Position numbers and translations under genes: made by a program. The notes below the pieces were generated by a model that was not told the DNA's origin, ran no database searches, and saw only the letters and a program-made list of their open reading frames with translations. 64,000 nt of DNA from Legionella geestiana (GTDB taxonomy: Bacteria > Pseudomonadota > Gammaproteobacteria > Legionellales > Legionellaceae), in contig NZ_CP038271.1 of assembly GCF_004571195.1 (NCBI RefSeq), positions 851,001-915,000 of the forward strand, written 5' to 3'. Shown one piece after another: positions 54,757 to 64,000 of the stretch. Every line of letters begins with the position of its first letter. Within the stretch, counting starts at the first letter, position 1.

Positions 54757-56556
54757 ATGACGCCCCCACTTTCCCAGACCCTGCTTTCCCTGATTTCCGA
54801 ACATCTGCATCGCTATACCCTGGTTTCCCTGATTTTCAGACTTCTGTGTCGCTATGCCGGCGGGATAGGCCACCCAGGCGCAAACGCACACAAAGAAGAA
54901 GTCGCCCTGCTCCTCGCCGAGATTGCACGCGGTGTTGTCGAAACAACTCCTGAAGTTGCAGAAACCTCCGGAGTTCTCCTCGAAACCCAACCTGTCGATC
55001 TGGCGTATGTGATCAACCGCCTGCGGGAAATCAGGCAGATGGCGCCACCGGATGACCTCTTCCACGATATCTTCCTGGGCTTGCAACGCTTCGTATCCAG
55101 CATCCTGGTCGGTGCACATCCCGACCTGTTCCCGAGCGTAAACATTTATCACTACTATCAAAAAGGGATTGGCGGCATGTTGACAGGCCATCCCCGTGAC
55201 AACACGCGGGCATTCCTCGATGCGCTTGAATTCATCACGATGCCTGACGACCGACACGCAATACTTTTGAGCATGAAAGAGCATCCGGACAAACTCTACC
55301 GGTTAATTGTCGATTTCCCGATGGAGTCCATTCCTCTGTTAATTCAGGAATTCAAAGGCACTGCATACGGAATTCTGATTCGCTCAGCCAAAAATGAGCG
55401 TGCCCTGAGCGCCCTGGTGACTTACCTTCAAGCCCTGCCGCCCGATGTCGATAAATCCCCATGGCTCCTTGCAAACCATGATGAAGACCGCGGGAAATAC
55501 ACCCTTCTGTCCTGCGTTCTGGAAAGAACAGAGTCATTGCCGCTTCTGGGCAACGTGCTCTGCTATGCCAGCGAACTGCAGGATGAGACTCGCTACCGCG
55601 TTTTGCAAGCCCCAATAACCGCTCAGATTGGCTGGACAATACTGCGGAACGACAGCAAAAAACAACCCATGCTGCAACACTACCTTCACACGGTGCTTGC
55701 ATGGCCCGAGGTCGATAAAGTCAGCCTGCTCGGTCCTCTCGTTTCAAAAGTAGCAAATCTGTATCTGAACTTGGAATTTGGGCATACACGTGAAGCACGC
55801 GAAGCCTGGAGCACATCCTTCATGAGGATGCTGGTGAGATCGCCGCATCTGTCACAGTGCAGCGAAATATTGACCCGTAGATTGAAATCGTCTCATACTC
55901 TGTCTCTCCTCGAAAGCATCACGAAAGTGTATCCTGACCTTCTCAAACTGCTGTTGGACACCGCGAAGAACTGGCCCATCACAACCCAGGCTCACCTCCT
56001 GTGGTGTGCCTGTGCACAGGCCTCAACAAACAGGCAATCTGCAAGACATATCGTGGATTTCGTCCTCGATGCCGGCGAGAGCCAAAGCGATCTGCTGGCC
56101 ATATCGGGGTCGGATGGCTGGAATCTCCTGCACCTCGCGGCCATGCATTATCCTCTAAAAGCCCGGATACTGCTGGAAGCAATGCAAAATAAAATTCCAG
56201 GCGAGTGCCGTCGCCTTCTCAGTGCAACTACCCATCCCGCGGGGTACAACCCGTTGATGTTGTCCATCGTCCACAATGACGCGTCTGTCCCGCTCTTTCT
56301 CCGCGCCATACAAGAATTGCCTTGCTTCCGTCAAATCAATGACATCCTGACTCAGGTGGGTGTTGACAATTCAAGCCCTTTAAAGCTGAGTATTGACCAC
56401 GGGCAAGCGCAGACAACGGGTAAGATGATTCGCAAAATGTTGCCCCCCCAGAGCAAGCCATCATTCTTTACGCCATTGTGTGATGACCCGCCGACCTCGA
56501 GCAAATTGCAGGATGGCCGGCTTCCGGCGGTCAGCAGTTCAGGGAATAGAGTATAG
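54757..56556 (+). CDS. Ankyrin-like helical-repeat protein, putative effector
   Basis: 599 residues; no signal peptide. Helical-repeat character throughout, with one clear ankyrin-like unit (SGSDGWNLLHLAAMHYPLKA near residue 450) followed by HPAGYNPLMLSIVHND and NSSPLKLSIDHG. A 42-bp tandem duplication encodes the first 28 residues (LLSLISEHLHRYTL / VSLIFRLLCRYAG). A stop codon lies just upstream in frame, so ATG 54757 is the first possible start; its ribosome-binding site is weak. A Pro/Ser-rich end (KPSFFTPLCDDPPTSSK). Base composition is closer to the core than the flanking IS debris. Confidence 0.6.
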   Translation: MTPPLSQTLLSLISEHLHRYTLVSLIFRLLCRYAGGIGHPGANAHKEEVALLLAEIARGVVETTPEVAETSGVLLETQPVDLAYVINRLREIRQMAPPDDLFHDIFLGLQRFVSSILVGAHPDLFPSVNIYHYYQKGIGGMLTGHPRDNTRAFLDALEFITMPDDRHAILLSMKEHPDKLYRLIVDFPMESIPLLIQEFKGTAYGILIRSAKNERALSALVTYLQALPPDVDKSPWLLANHDEDRGKYTLLSCVLERTESLPLLGNVLCYASELQDETRYRVLQAPITAQIGWTILRNDSKKQPMLQHYLHTVLAWPEVDKVSLLGPLVSKVANLYLNLEFGHTREAREAWSTSFMRMLVRSPHLSQCSEILTRRLKSSHTLSLLESITKVYPDLLKLLLDTAKNWPITTQAHLLWCACAQASTNRQSARHIVDFVLDAGESQSDLLAISGSDGWNLLHLAAMHYPLKARILLEAMQNKIPGECRRLLSATTHPAGYNPLMLSIVHNDASVPLFLRAIQELPCFRQINDILTQVGVDNSSPLKLSIDHGQAQTTGKMIRKMLPPQSKPSFFTPLCDDPPTSSKLQDGRLPAVSSSGNRV

Positions 56557-56936
56557 GAGTTTCAAAGGCTTTGTTGCAAAAAATTTCGTGATATGGTTCG
56601 CATAAGGAGTTCCAGGCCGAAACCGCCGAAATTTCCGAACGGATGTTTTATGATTTGTTTTCTAACATTGCTACTTATATTTAATCAGTTACGCAAAAAT
56701 TTATTGGAGCCAGTTATGAGAAATATTGTTAATTTTGATTCTTGTTAATGATTTAATGTACATGATCAGAAATTTCGGCGGTTTGCGTCTGGATCCCCTA
56801 AATAAATTCGTTCGATTAAATTAGAATTAGCACTTTTTGTGGTTATTCCACACGCCCAATTGGACTCCAACATTGGGAAAAATAGCATTTTGAAAACACG
56901 CCCAAGTCCCAGTGCTCATTATTGAGGAGAGAAGTG
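56557..56936. other. AT-rich intergenic region with IS-like tip and inverted repeat
   Basis: GGCTTTGTTGCAAAAAATTT (starting 56569) matches IS5/IS903-type ends but has no partner. AAACCGCCGAAATTTC (56620-56635) pairs exactly with GAAATTTCGGCGGTTT (56769-56784), enclosing 133 nt. No gene seen. Probably a decayed small element. Confidence 0.55.
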
Positions 56937-57197
56937 ATGGACATTATTATCGGCGCTGCGTTATTGAGCCTTTTACTGGGTGCACTAATTGGCACATTCT
57001 TTAAATGGCTTGGTCTGAGCCCAGTATTTTCCGGATTTTTGCTTATTCTATTCATCAATTTGATAGCCAACTTTTTGATTCTGAATTTCGTTCACGGTGA
57101 CACAGACGCCTCTTGGTTAGCTTTGCCATTATTGGTGATATTTGATGTTTTTGCATTTATTGGATTAATATTGGTGCGCGGCAAGAAAGAGCCTTAG
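56937..57197 (+). CDS. Small membrane protein, unknown
   Basis: 86 residues with three predicted transmembrane helices (IIIGAALLSLLLGALIGTFF; FSGFLLILFINLIANFLILN; LALPLLVIFDVFAFIGLIL). The ATG at 56937 follows TTGAGGAGAGAAGTG, a strong ribosome-binding site. No family recognised. A basic end (RGKKEP) suggests a cytoplasmic C-terminus. Confidence 0.6.
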   Translation: MDIIIGAALLSLLLGALIGTFFKWLGLSPVFSGFLLILFINLIANFLILNFVHGDTDASWLALPLLVIFDVFAFIGLILVRGKKEP

Positions 57198-57388
57198 CAA
57201 AGCAATTAGGATTGAAAAATTAAAAAATGATCAAAGAGTAGCAAATCAGATATTGCCGTCATTGTATCTGCTGCCCTACCTGATAATGTAATGTAAAAAA
57301 GGTATCGGAAGTGGAGGATTGGTCTTAGCGTACGTTTTTGTACCGTTGGACTTCAAACCCCAGTTATTCCGCAGGCAGCAGTAACACC

Positions 57389-57781
57389 TTAATATCCTGC
57401 AGGATAGTAGGCTTTCATCAGGAAAAAAAGTCCGAGTACAAAGAGAAGCACTCCGGTCATGCGCATGCGAACCGGGTTATCCAGAAATGATTTTGCCACA
57501 CTCATGGCCATGGAAGGATAAAACAGGCGAAAAAGTCCAGTCAGCAGTACCAGCCACGAGAAAAGAGTGACAAGTACCGGCCAGCCCATCATCCATATGT
57601 TGTGGCTGACAACCATCATAAGCCCAAGAATCAAGGTAATGAAGGCCAGCACAAAAAAGAGACCACGATTGCTGATAACTTCATGCATGACAGCACGCAG
57701 CTCTTCCTGACGCATGACTAAAAACACGCTCACTACCACAAGGTACCAGCCTAATACCATTACCAGAAATTGTGTAGCCAT
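57389..57781 (-). CDS. Small four-helix membrane protein, unknown
   Basis: 130 residues from ATG 57781 (MATQFLVMVLGWYLVV), chosen because AGGGAGCGAATC lies upstream. Four hydrophobic helices, with a polar loop MRQEELRAVMHEVISNR after the first. Probably an inner-membrane protein. No recognised family. Divergent from the glycosylase gene with 132 nt between starts. Confidence 0.6.
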   Translation of the reverse strand: MATQFLVMVLGWYLVVVSVFLVMRQEELRAVMHEVISNRGLFFVLAFITLILGLMMVVSHNIWMMGWPVLVTLFSWLVLLTGLFRLFYPSMAMSVAKSFLDNPVRMRMTGVLLFVLGLFFLMKAYYPAGY

Positions 57782-57913
57782 TGATTCGCTCCCTGAATGT
57801 AATATGGTTGACACTGAAGCAGTATCGCAGCCGCGATTGTTTAATGCAATACCATTTGGAAAGATAATGTTTCAAAAATGCGGTAAAATTACCCTATAAG
57901 CACCGAGGTCATC

Positions 57914-58435
57914 ATGCGACTTGAAAAATCCTTTTATGAACAGTCTGCAATAGATGCAGCGCAAAACCTGCTGGGTAAGCGACTGATATATCGAGAGACA
58001 CAAGGCATTATTCTCGAAACAGAAGCCTATCGCGGCAGTGACGACCCGGCCTCGCATGCTGCCCGGGGTCGAACACCGAGAAATGCCATTATGTTTGGCC
58101 CTCCGGGGTATGTTTATGTGTACATGATATACGGATTACATTTTTGCCTTAACATTGTCTGTGAAGAAGAAGGACAGCCCGCTGCTGTTTTGATTCGAGG
58201 TATCAGAACCTCTGAAAAACTTCTGGATGGCCCGGGAAAGCTCTGTCGACACCTCGGCATAACGCTCACTGAAAATGGTACAAGCCTTATCGACAGCCCG
58301 CATTTTTATCTGACGCAAGGCGTAACACCTCACGACATAAAGGCAACAGCGCGCATTGGCATTCGATATGGACAGGAAAAGCTGTGGCGTTTTGTGGGGC
58401 ATTTCGGTGAACCAACTGCCGCGCTTTATACCTGA
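57914..58435 (+). CDS. DNA-3-methyladenine glycosylase (AAG/MPG family)
   Basis: 173 residues, slightly short for the family (about 190-200). Base-excision repair enzyme for alkylated purines. Motifs: AAQNLLGKRLIYRE, IILETEAYRGSDDPASHA (catalytic Glu), YVYVYMIYGLHFCLNIVCEE and LLDGPGKLCRHLGI. ATG 57914 (GAGGTCATC upstream). Widely distributed family, sometimes acquired laterally. Here it stands alone in an accessory stretch. Confidence 0.9.
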   Translation: MRLEKSFYEQSAIDAAQNLLGKRLIYRETQGIILETEAYRGSDDPASHAARGRTPRNAIMFGPPGYVYVYMIYGLHFCLNIVCEEEGQPAAVLIRGIRTSEKLLDGPGKLCRHLGITLTENGTSLIDSPHFYLTQGVTPHDIKATARIGIRYGQEKLWRFVGHFGEPTAALYT

Positions 58436-58581
58436 CAGACATACAGGCGAAATCTCCAATAATTTAATAAAATACAATTAAATTAATTAATTACCACACT
58501 GTGCAACGATTTTTGTTTAAATTTAATATTATTGTTATTATTGCAAACATTATCGCCTTAAACCGTCAAAGAGTACCGCGT

Positions 58582-61167
58582 ATGCCAAAACTTCACACAC
58601 AGGTTGAGCATCTTTCCCACCCCCTGGCGAGGCATATCCCGGAGACGGTATGGTACAGTCGATATTTTAAGCGTAAGGCGCTCGATGCCGAATTACAAAG
58701 AATAGATGGCACTCTGGAAACAGCATCGCTACCCCTTCATCCCGGCGAGAGTCCCTTAAAATCCTTGCTCTGCATGATGTATGGTCATATAGAGCATGAG
58801 GTGGAAGCCGTTCTCGCTGCATCCCGGGCCATGGGGTGTGATGACCTGAGCATTTTCATTGCAGGTGCCTGTGTCGGGCACATCGACCTTCTTCATGCGC
58901 TCGGGCAGGCAATGGCGCTCGAACCAAAAATTCAGGCGATTCAGGCAGAAGACTATCATCTCTACTGGATTGTCGCATTAATGGGCCACCTGGAGATCCT
59001 TAAACACTTTGAAAGCCTGATGAGCGCAGAACAACAGCTGGAAGCGATAAAGACCTTGGACTATGAAGGGTATGCCGCCACAGCATCAAGAGGCCAGCTG
59101 AATATTCTCAAGCATCTTGAGAGCCGAATGAGTAAGGAGCAGCAGCTGGAGGCGATAAAGGCATTGAACTATACCGCGTATACTGCCGCAGCAGCGTGCG
59201 GTCATCTGAATATTCTGCAGCACTTTGAGAGCCAGATCAGTAAGGAGCAACAGCTGGAGGCGCTGCAAGCTGGTAACTATTTCTCCTATCGCGAAGCCGC
59301 AGCAAACGGCCAACGTAATATTCTGGTACATCTTGAGAGCCTGATGACACCTGAGCAACAGCTGGAAGCACTGCAGGCTAACAACTATGTTTCCTATCGC
59401 GAGGCCGCCGAATACGGCCACCTGCACATCCTCGAGTACTTAGAGAGCCGGATGAATGAGGCGCAGATAGAGGAGGCGCTACGGGCTAACAGCCATGCCG
59501 CGTATTTCTTAGCCGCAGCATGCAGTCGCCAGCTCGTCCTCGAGCACCTCCATCGTAAACCCCTCGTTTTTGCCTGGGCTGAAATGCACATGCGCGAATA
59601 CGGCCATCATGTGCGCCCGTTTGCTGAAGCCCGTCTGCAGGAGTGGCAGGAAGCGTCAGAGGCTTTTACCGCAAGTAACCCCAACGGCGTCTTTACCCTT
59701 AACGCGACTGATGCGCGACTTGCCTTTTACGTGGCACGCCATTTGATACGGGAAAACACCGAAGAAGCCCTTGATCATTTGCGCTTTCTGATGCGCATCC
59801 CGGGCGTTGCGGTCCTTGCACATCGAGCTGTCACGCCGAACGAGACTAATGAGTTGCTGCGCCTCGCGCTCGCCACTGAAAACGAGGCAGCCGCTGCCAT
59901 CCTGCTGACACTCGCACCAGTGCGCATCCTCGCTGAAGAAAACCAGTTCTATGTCCATGAGATGCAGGGAGGATTGGACCTGCGCGCCCTTGCCGAGGAC
60001 CGCGAGTCATCCATGCGCGTTCTGACCAAAGCCGAGCAAAAGCGCATCCGGCGTATCCATGCTCACTATGGAGAGGTCCTGCAATTCACGGGAGCTGAGA
60101 ACCTCCTTGAAATTCTGCGTGAGCGCCTGCGTGAACGCTGCCTTGACCATCCGGCCTGCATCACCGTCAACGACACCACCATCCACCTCCCCCTGACTTG
60201 GAACGAATTTCTCGAGATGCCGCTTGAACAGGATGCGCGGGAAGCGGCGCTGAAGGCGTATCATGCACACCCGGCGCACACGGCCCTGCGCTGGCTCCTC
60301 CGCCCAAACCCCTGGATGGCGGAAAATGCGGCCTATGTCGAAGGCAACCCCGCTTTACATACGGGCTACTCCACCTTCGAAAATTACCACACCCTGATTG
60401 GACTCCTCTGGCTCGCGGCCAGTGACGAGAACACACCGGCCACAGACGGGCACACCCTTGAGGGACGAATCGAGCATTTTATTCGCGAGCTTGCCCTCAT
60501 TGGACGCGCTCACAACTGGGACCGCACGCGCCCTGTACAGCGCGCTGACGGCACCGAGGCGCGTGAGGAGTATGATAATGTCAAAGAAGGCGACATGCCG
60601 AGCTGCTACTCCGGCGTCAACCGCCGCCTCTTTCAATCCGTGATTGGGCACCCCTTCATGCATCCCTTTGGCAACGACATCCTGGAAGCTGAGCTGCGTG
60701 ATTTTGCCCGCAGTCACTTCTTACAACAGCTCACGGCCGATAAACGTGCACATCTTCTTGATGCAGAGGAGGCCATAGCAAACCTCGAGCCGCTGACGGG
60801 CGACCAGCTCGAAGCCATGGAAAGCCTCAATATCAGCGAAGAAAAAGGGCGCGCCTTCATTGACAGCCTGCAAAAAAAATACGCCGAAGAGTGGACGCCT
60901 GCCTGCTCGGCTTTCCTGCAGGACTGGCTGGTACTGCCACGGGCCGGCATCACTACACACGTGAGCAGTCTTTGGATGTTGACCGATTTTTCAAACCTGC
61001 TCAGGTCACCTGCCCCAGTCGACTCTCCCTCTGCCGCGCGCGAAGGTTTCTTTGCCACAACCAATAGTGCGGCATCCTCAGGCAGGCAGGCGTCATCGGA
61101 TAACGGTGACGGCTACACGGATATAAGCTGTCAGAGCCCCGGAAGTAGCTCTCAGAGCCGGGGCTAG
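58582..61167 (+). CDS. Ankyrin-like repeat protein with conserved-looking C-terminal domain, putative effector
   Basis: 861 residues from ATG 58582 (MPKLHTQVEHLSHPLARH). The frame opens 81 nt earlier at a GTG without a ribosome-binding site. Residues about 125-330 carry five to six 36-residue repeats of the form YxxYxxAAxxGHLxILxHLE, linked by EQQLEAL: an ankyrin-like superhelix. A long helical middle follows, then a C-terminal domain from about residue 590 with TFENYHTLIGLLWLAA, GHTLEGRIEHFIRELALIGR, DMPSCYSGVNRRLFQSVIGH and HPFGNDILEAELRD. It ends in a Ser/Gly-rich tail typical of secreted effectors. No enzymatic motif recognised; role inferred only from architecture and AT-rich promoter. 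Confidence 0.68.
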   Translation: MPKLHTQVEHLSHPLARHIPETVWYSRYFKRKALDAELQRIDGTLETASLPLHPGESPLKSLLCMMYGHIEHEVEAVLAASRAMGCDDLSIFIAGACVGHIDLLHALGQAMALEPKIQAIQAEDYHLYWIVALMGHLEILKHFESLMSAEQQLEAIKTLDYEGYAATASRGQLNILKHLESRMSKEQQLEAIKALNYTAYTAAAACGHLNILQHFESQISKEQQLEALQAGNYFSYREAAANGQRNILVHLESLMTPEQQLEALQANNYVSYREAAEYGHLHILEYLESRMNEAQIEEALRANSHAAYFLAAACSRQLVLEHLHRKPLVFAWAEMHMREYGHHVRPFAEARLQEWQEASEAFTASNPNGVFTLNATDARLAFYVARHLIRENTEEALDHLRFLMRIPGVAVLAHRAVTPNETNELLRLALATENEAAAAILLTLAPVRILAEENQFYVHEMQGGLDLRALAEDRESSMRVLTKAEQKRIRRIHAHYGEVLQFTGAENLLEILRERLRERCLDHPACITVNDTTIHLPLTWNEFLEMPLEQDAREAALKAYHAHPAHTALRWLLRPNPWMAENAAYVEGNPALHTGYSTFENYHTLIGLLWLAASDENTPATDGHTLEGRIEHFIRELALIGRAHNWDRTRPVQRADGTEAREEYDNVKEGDMPSCYSGVNRRLFQSVIGHPFMHPFGNDILEAELRDFARSHFLQQLTADKRAHLLDAEEAIANLEPLTGDQLEAMESLNISEEKGRAFIDSLQKKYAEEWTPACSAFLQDWLVLPRAGITTHVSSLWMLTDFSNLLRSPAPVDSPSAAREGFFATTNSAASSGRQASSDNGDGYTDISCQSPGSSSQSRG

Positions 61168-61640
61168 ACTTCGGGGCTTTGTGAGGTGAACAGATAATGC
61201 ATATAACTTAGCTGAGTACCGGACATTTTCATCGCTTTTATAGGTGTGCCGGCACTATCGGTAACGCAGACGGGCACGCAGACGTTCACGTGAAGGTACG
61301 CGCTCACGCGCGCATTTGAATGAACAGCAACGACCAACTGACAACGCGTCCTGGAGATAGTGAAGTTGTAAACTCTATGCAAAGCGGCAAGCGCACTGCC
61401 CAAAAAAATCAAACAACCGCGCTCGCGCGACGATCACGTGAACGTCTGCGTGCCCGTTTGCGTTACCGAAATCTTCGTCTTCGCTTCAACGCCGGATAGA
61501 TGCACCTTCGTACGTGTCTCTAAAAAATTATCCGGGTACACAGCCGCCACCTGTATCAGGTTTTCGCCTTAATACCCACTTAATAAATAAAATTTATACT
61601 TTGTGCTCAAGTGATATCTTTGTTTTTGAGGAAACCGTAA
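61168..61640. other. Intergenic region between two putative effector genes
   Basis: 472 bases without a supported gene. The middle is taken up by the 35-bp inverted-repeat element listed separately. The last 60 bases are AT-rich and probably hold the promoter of the 21-residue-repeat protein. Confidence 0.5.
61259..61468. repeat. 210-bp element with 35-bp inverted ends
   Basis: Arms at 61259-61293 and 61434-61468 are reverse complements over 35 bases with a single G/A difference (a G-U wobble if transcribed), enclosing 140 nt. Each arm includes the palindrome TTCACGTGAA and two GCAGACG/GCACGC blocks. No ORF inside. MITE-like or a structured RNA. Confidence 0.8.
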
Positions 61641-62642
61641 ATGCCCGATAAGTCTGTCACCCGCTATGCACGTATTGACTCTGACATAACAATTGACAAG
61701 GTTCGTGCACTGCCACCTTATATTTTAAGGGCCTATCTTACAAATGGCGCGCGCGCTGAAGTAGTGCGTGCACTGCCACAGAGCGTACAAGCCGCTGAAA
61801 TTGGGCCTAACGTATCCGTTGATACGATAAGAGCGCTTCCTGAAACATTAGAAATGGTTGGCATTCATCCAGACGCAGAAGCTGATACGGTAAGCGCAAT
61901 ACCTAAAACGGTAAAAGTGGCTGGCGTTTTTCCTGGTGTAAAAGCTGACCTTGTAAGTGCACTCCCCAAAAGTATAATTAAAGCCTGTATTTTTAAGGGT
62001 GTAAGTACTGATGCAGTAAGAGCACTGCCCGAAAACGTTATTGGAGTCAGGATTTATCCCGGCGTAGAGGCTGACACGGTACGGGCTCTGCCTCCGAACG
62101 TGAAAGTCGTTGAAATAATGTCTGGCACACCAGCTGACACGGTCAGAATGCTGCCTGAAACGGTAGTGATGGTTGAAATTTTTCCTGACGCACAGGCGGA
62201 TATGCTGCGTGCACTGCCTCAAAGCATTAAATGCATCAGGTTAACCTCTGGTGTTACAACTGCCGTTATACATGCGCTTCCCGAATGGATAGAAAATATC
62301 GTTTTAGGTTCAAAGGCATCCCTGGAAGTAAGAGCCGCACTTTCGCAAACAGCAGCTAATATTGGTATAAAAAGAACCGATAGAAGCATAGAATGGCTAA
62401 CTTCAAAAGCTGCCCTGTTGCAGCAAGATCACGTAATGTCAGCCGAAATGGCATCCTCCAGAAGAACTAAACGCTCTCGAGCAGATGGTGAAAAACACCT
62501 CGAGGAAAGACAGGAAAAGGCACGCAAAACCCCACGTCATGGTTTGTTTAGTAAAGAGCCTGGAGAGGTCACTCTCGATGAATATGAGTTACAGGCAGCC
62601 GTCATTTTGTCCAAAGTTGCTACGACCGCAATCTCACGATGA
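61641..62642 (+). CDS. Protein of ten exact 21-residue LRR/FNIP-like repeats, putative effector
   Basis: 333 residues. After a 14-residue lead, ten uninterrupted 21-residue units (61683-62312) follow the pattern Gxx-AD-x-VRALPxxVxxVxIxP. The LPxx(V/I)xx(V/I)x(I/L) spacing resembles FNIP or short YopM-type leucine-rich repeats. A basic, charged C-terminal region (TKRSRADGEKHLEERQEKAR) could be a nuclear-localisation-like or secretion segment. TGAGGAAACCGTAA precedes the ATG. AT-richer than the core, suggesting transfer. No catalytic domain, so a binding role is likely. Confidence 0.72.
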   Translation: MPDKSVTRYARIDSDITIDKVRALPPYILRAYLTNGARAEVVRALPQSVQAAEIGPNVSVDTIRALPETLEMVGIHPDAEADTVSAIPKTVKVAGVFPGVKADLVSALPKSIIKACIFKGVSTDAVRALPENVIGVRIYPGVEADTVRALPPNVKVVEIMSGTPADTVRMLPETVVMVEIFPDAQADMLRALPQSIKCIRLTSGVTTAVIHALPEWIENIVLGSKASLEVRAALSQTAANIGIKRTDRSIEWLTSKAALLQQDHVMSAEMASSRRTKRSRADGEKHLEERQEKARKTPRHGLFSKEPGEVTLDEYELQAAVILSKVATTAISR

Positions 62643-62735
62643 GAATGCTCTAATATGGTAACCGCCCTGAGTGATTAGTTTAAGAAAGTTGCAGCGAAAA
62701 CCATTAAATACAATGTGTTATTTAAATTTTTTACA

Positions 62736-62990
62736 GTAGCCTGTGCTGATAAGCGCGGGACAGGATGCGCGAAAAAGACGTCCGGCCTTTGGGGATACCC
62801 GATGCCGGGCTTCGCTACGCTCAACCCAGCCTACCGATAAGTCATTGTTTTATTTATAAAATGCCGTAGCCTGCGCTGATAAGCGCGGGAAGGATGCGCG
62901 AAAAAAACATCCGGCCTTTGGGGATACCCGATGCCGGACTTCGCGGTACTCAACCCAGCCTACCGAAAAGCCATTAAATACAATGTTTTA
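62736..62990. repeat. Second tandem pair of the ~130-bp intergenic repeat
   Basis: Two copies, each reading TAGCCTG(T/C)GCTGATAAGCGC, GCGCGAAAAA, TTTGGGGATACCCGATGCCG, CTCAACCCAGCCTACCG and an AT-rich end. They are the reverse complement of the copies at 11181-11426. They occupy most of the 412-base gap between the repeat-protein gene and the rRNA operon. Confidence 0.75.
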
Positions 62991-63011
62991 TTTGATGGAA
63001 AATTAAAGGGC

Positions 63012-63039
63012 AAAAAAAAAAGCACCCACATGGGGTGCT
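63012..63039 (-). terminator. Terminator of the rRNA operon
   Basis: On the minus strand AGCACCC-(5 nt)-GGGTGCT is followed by about nine T residues, 16 nt after the 5S end. Canonical strong terminator. Confidence 0.9.
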
Positions 63040-63054
63040 TCTTTCGTATAAAAC

Positions 63055-63169
63055 CCTGGCGATGACCTACTTTCACATGAGGAGACCTCACACTATCATC
63101 GGCGCTGGACCGTTTCACTTCTGAGTTCGGGATGGGATCAGGTGGGGCCGGACCGCTATGGTCGCCAGG
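63055..63169 (-). rRNA. rrf: 5S ribosomal RNA
   Basis: About 115 nt. The minus strand starts CCTGGCGACCATAGCGGTCC, includes CCCATCCCGAACTCAGAAGT, and ends GTAGGTCATCGCCAGG, whose ends pair. These are universal bacterial 5S features. Exact ends may shift by a few bases. Located 81 nt downstream of the 23S end in transcription order. Confidence 0.95.
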
Positions 63170-63250
63170 AAAACTCTTCTGCCGTACACACGGCAGTGGC
63201 AAAGATTGAGATACACGTTTCAGAGTTACCTGAAGTCTCTCAGGTTATAT

Positions 63251-64000
<750 letters not shown>

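Noticed and set aside
61259..61468. Integron attC site
   Set aside because: Core GTTRRRY/RYYYAAC boxes are absent, the arms are too long and too perfect, and no integrase is near.

Overview
The window looks like a chromosomal segment from a gammaproteobacterium of the order Legionellales, most likely a Legionella-type species with higher GC than L. pneumophila. The evidence is a ProA/Msp-type M4 metalloprotease, a lone relative of the Dot/Icm secretion protein IcmC/DotE, several large repeat proteins of the eukaryote-like kind typical of Dot/Icm effectors, and housekeeping gene orders usual for gammaproteobacteria. Species assignment is an inference; no 16S sequence is present.

Layout. Positions 1-26,200 are mostly core genome: a leftward operon def-fmt-rsmB-parB-dacB (dacB runs off the left edge), divergent from dprA-smg-topA; a lipase-like hydrolase and an exported adenosine-deaminase-family enzyme; a leftward hflK-hflC-purA group; trmB; rpmB-rpmG; rpoN-hpf; a copper-bufferin operon (two RiPP precursors, the MNIO enzyme BufB, its partner BufC, two YceI proteins and a cytochrome b561); an amino-acid permease; an HPr protein; and pssA. 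Positions 26,418-35,267 hold one giant gene (2949 codons) that combines leucine-rich repeats, a transglutaminase-like Cys-His-Asp domain and tandem AAA-type ATPase modules, of which two keep a Walker A motif. Positions 35,300-45,700 return to core metabolism: DUF3579, the IcmC-like protein, ferredoxin-NADP reductase, class I aldolase, an endonuclease/phosphatase-fold protein, a hydrolase, ProA, aroQ-accB-accC-prmA and an HdeD-like protein.

Positions 45,700-62,650 are accessory. They contain secreted or effector-like proteins without clear domains, an N-terminally truncated FAD monooxygenase, a toxin-antitoxin locus split by a complete ISL3-family insertion sequence, an IS5-family transposase, an IS30 remnant, a PPP-type metallophosphatase, two ankyrin-like proteins, a DNA-3-methyladenine glycosylase and a protein built from ten exact 21-residue repeats. 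The right edge is the 3' end of a ribosomal RNA operon on the minus strand (23S, then 5S, then a strong intrinsic terminator).

Several dispersed repeats tie the window together. One is a MITE-like element with AGGGCGTGTCC ends, and its tips coincide with the stop codons of three genes. Another is a roughly 130-bp element present as tandem pairs near 11.3 kb and 62.8 kb in opposite orientation. The most unusual candidates for new biology are the giant LRR/transglutaminase/AAA protein, the two-precursor bufferin operon, and the cluster of repeat-protein effectors embedded in IS debris.
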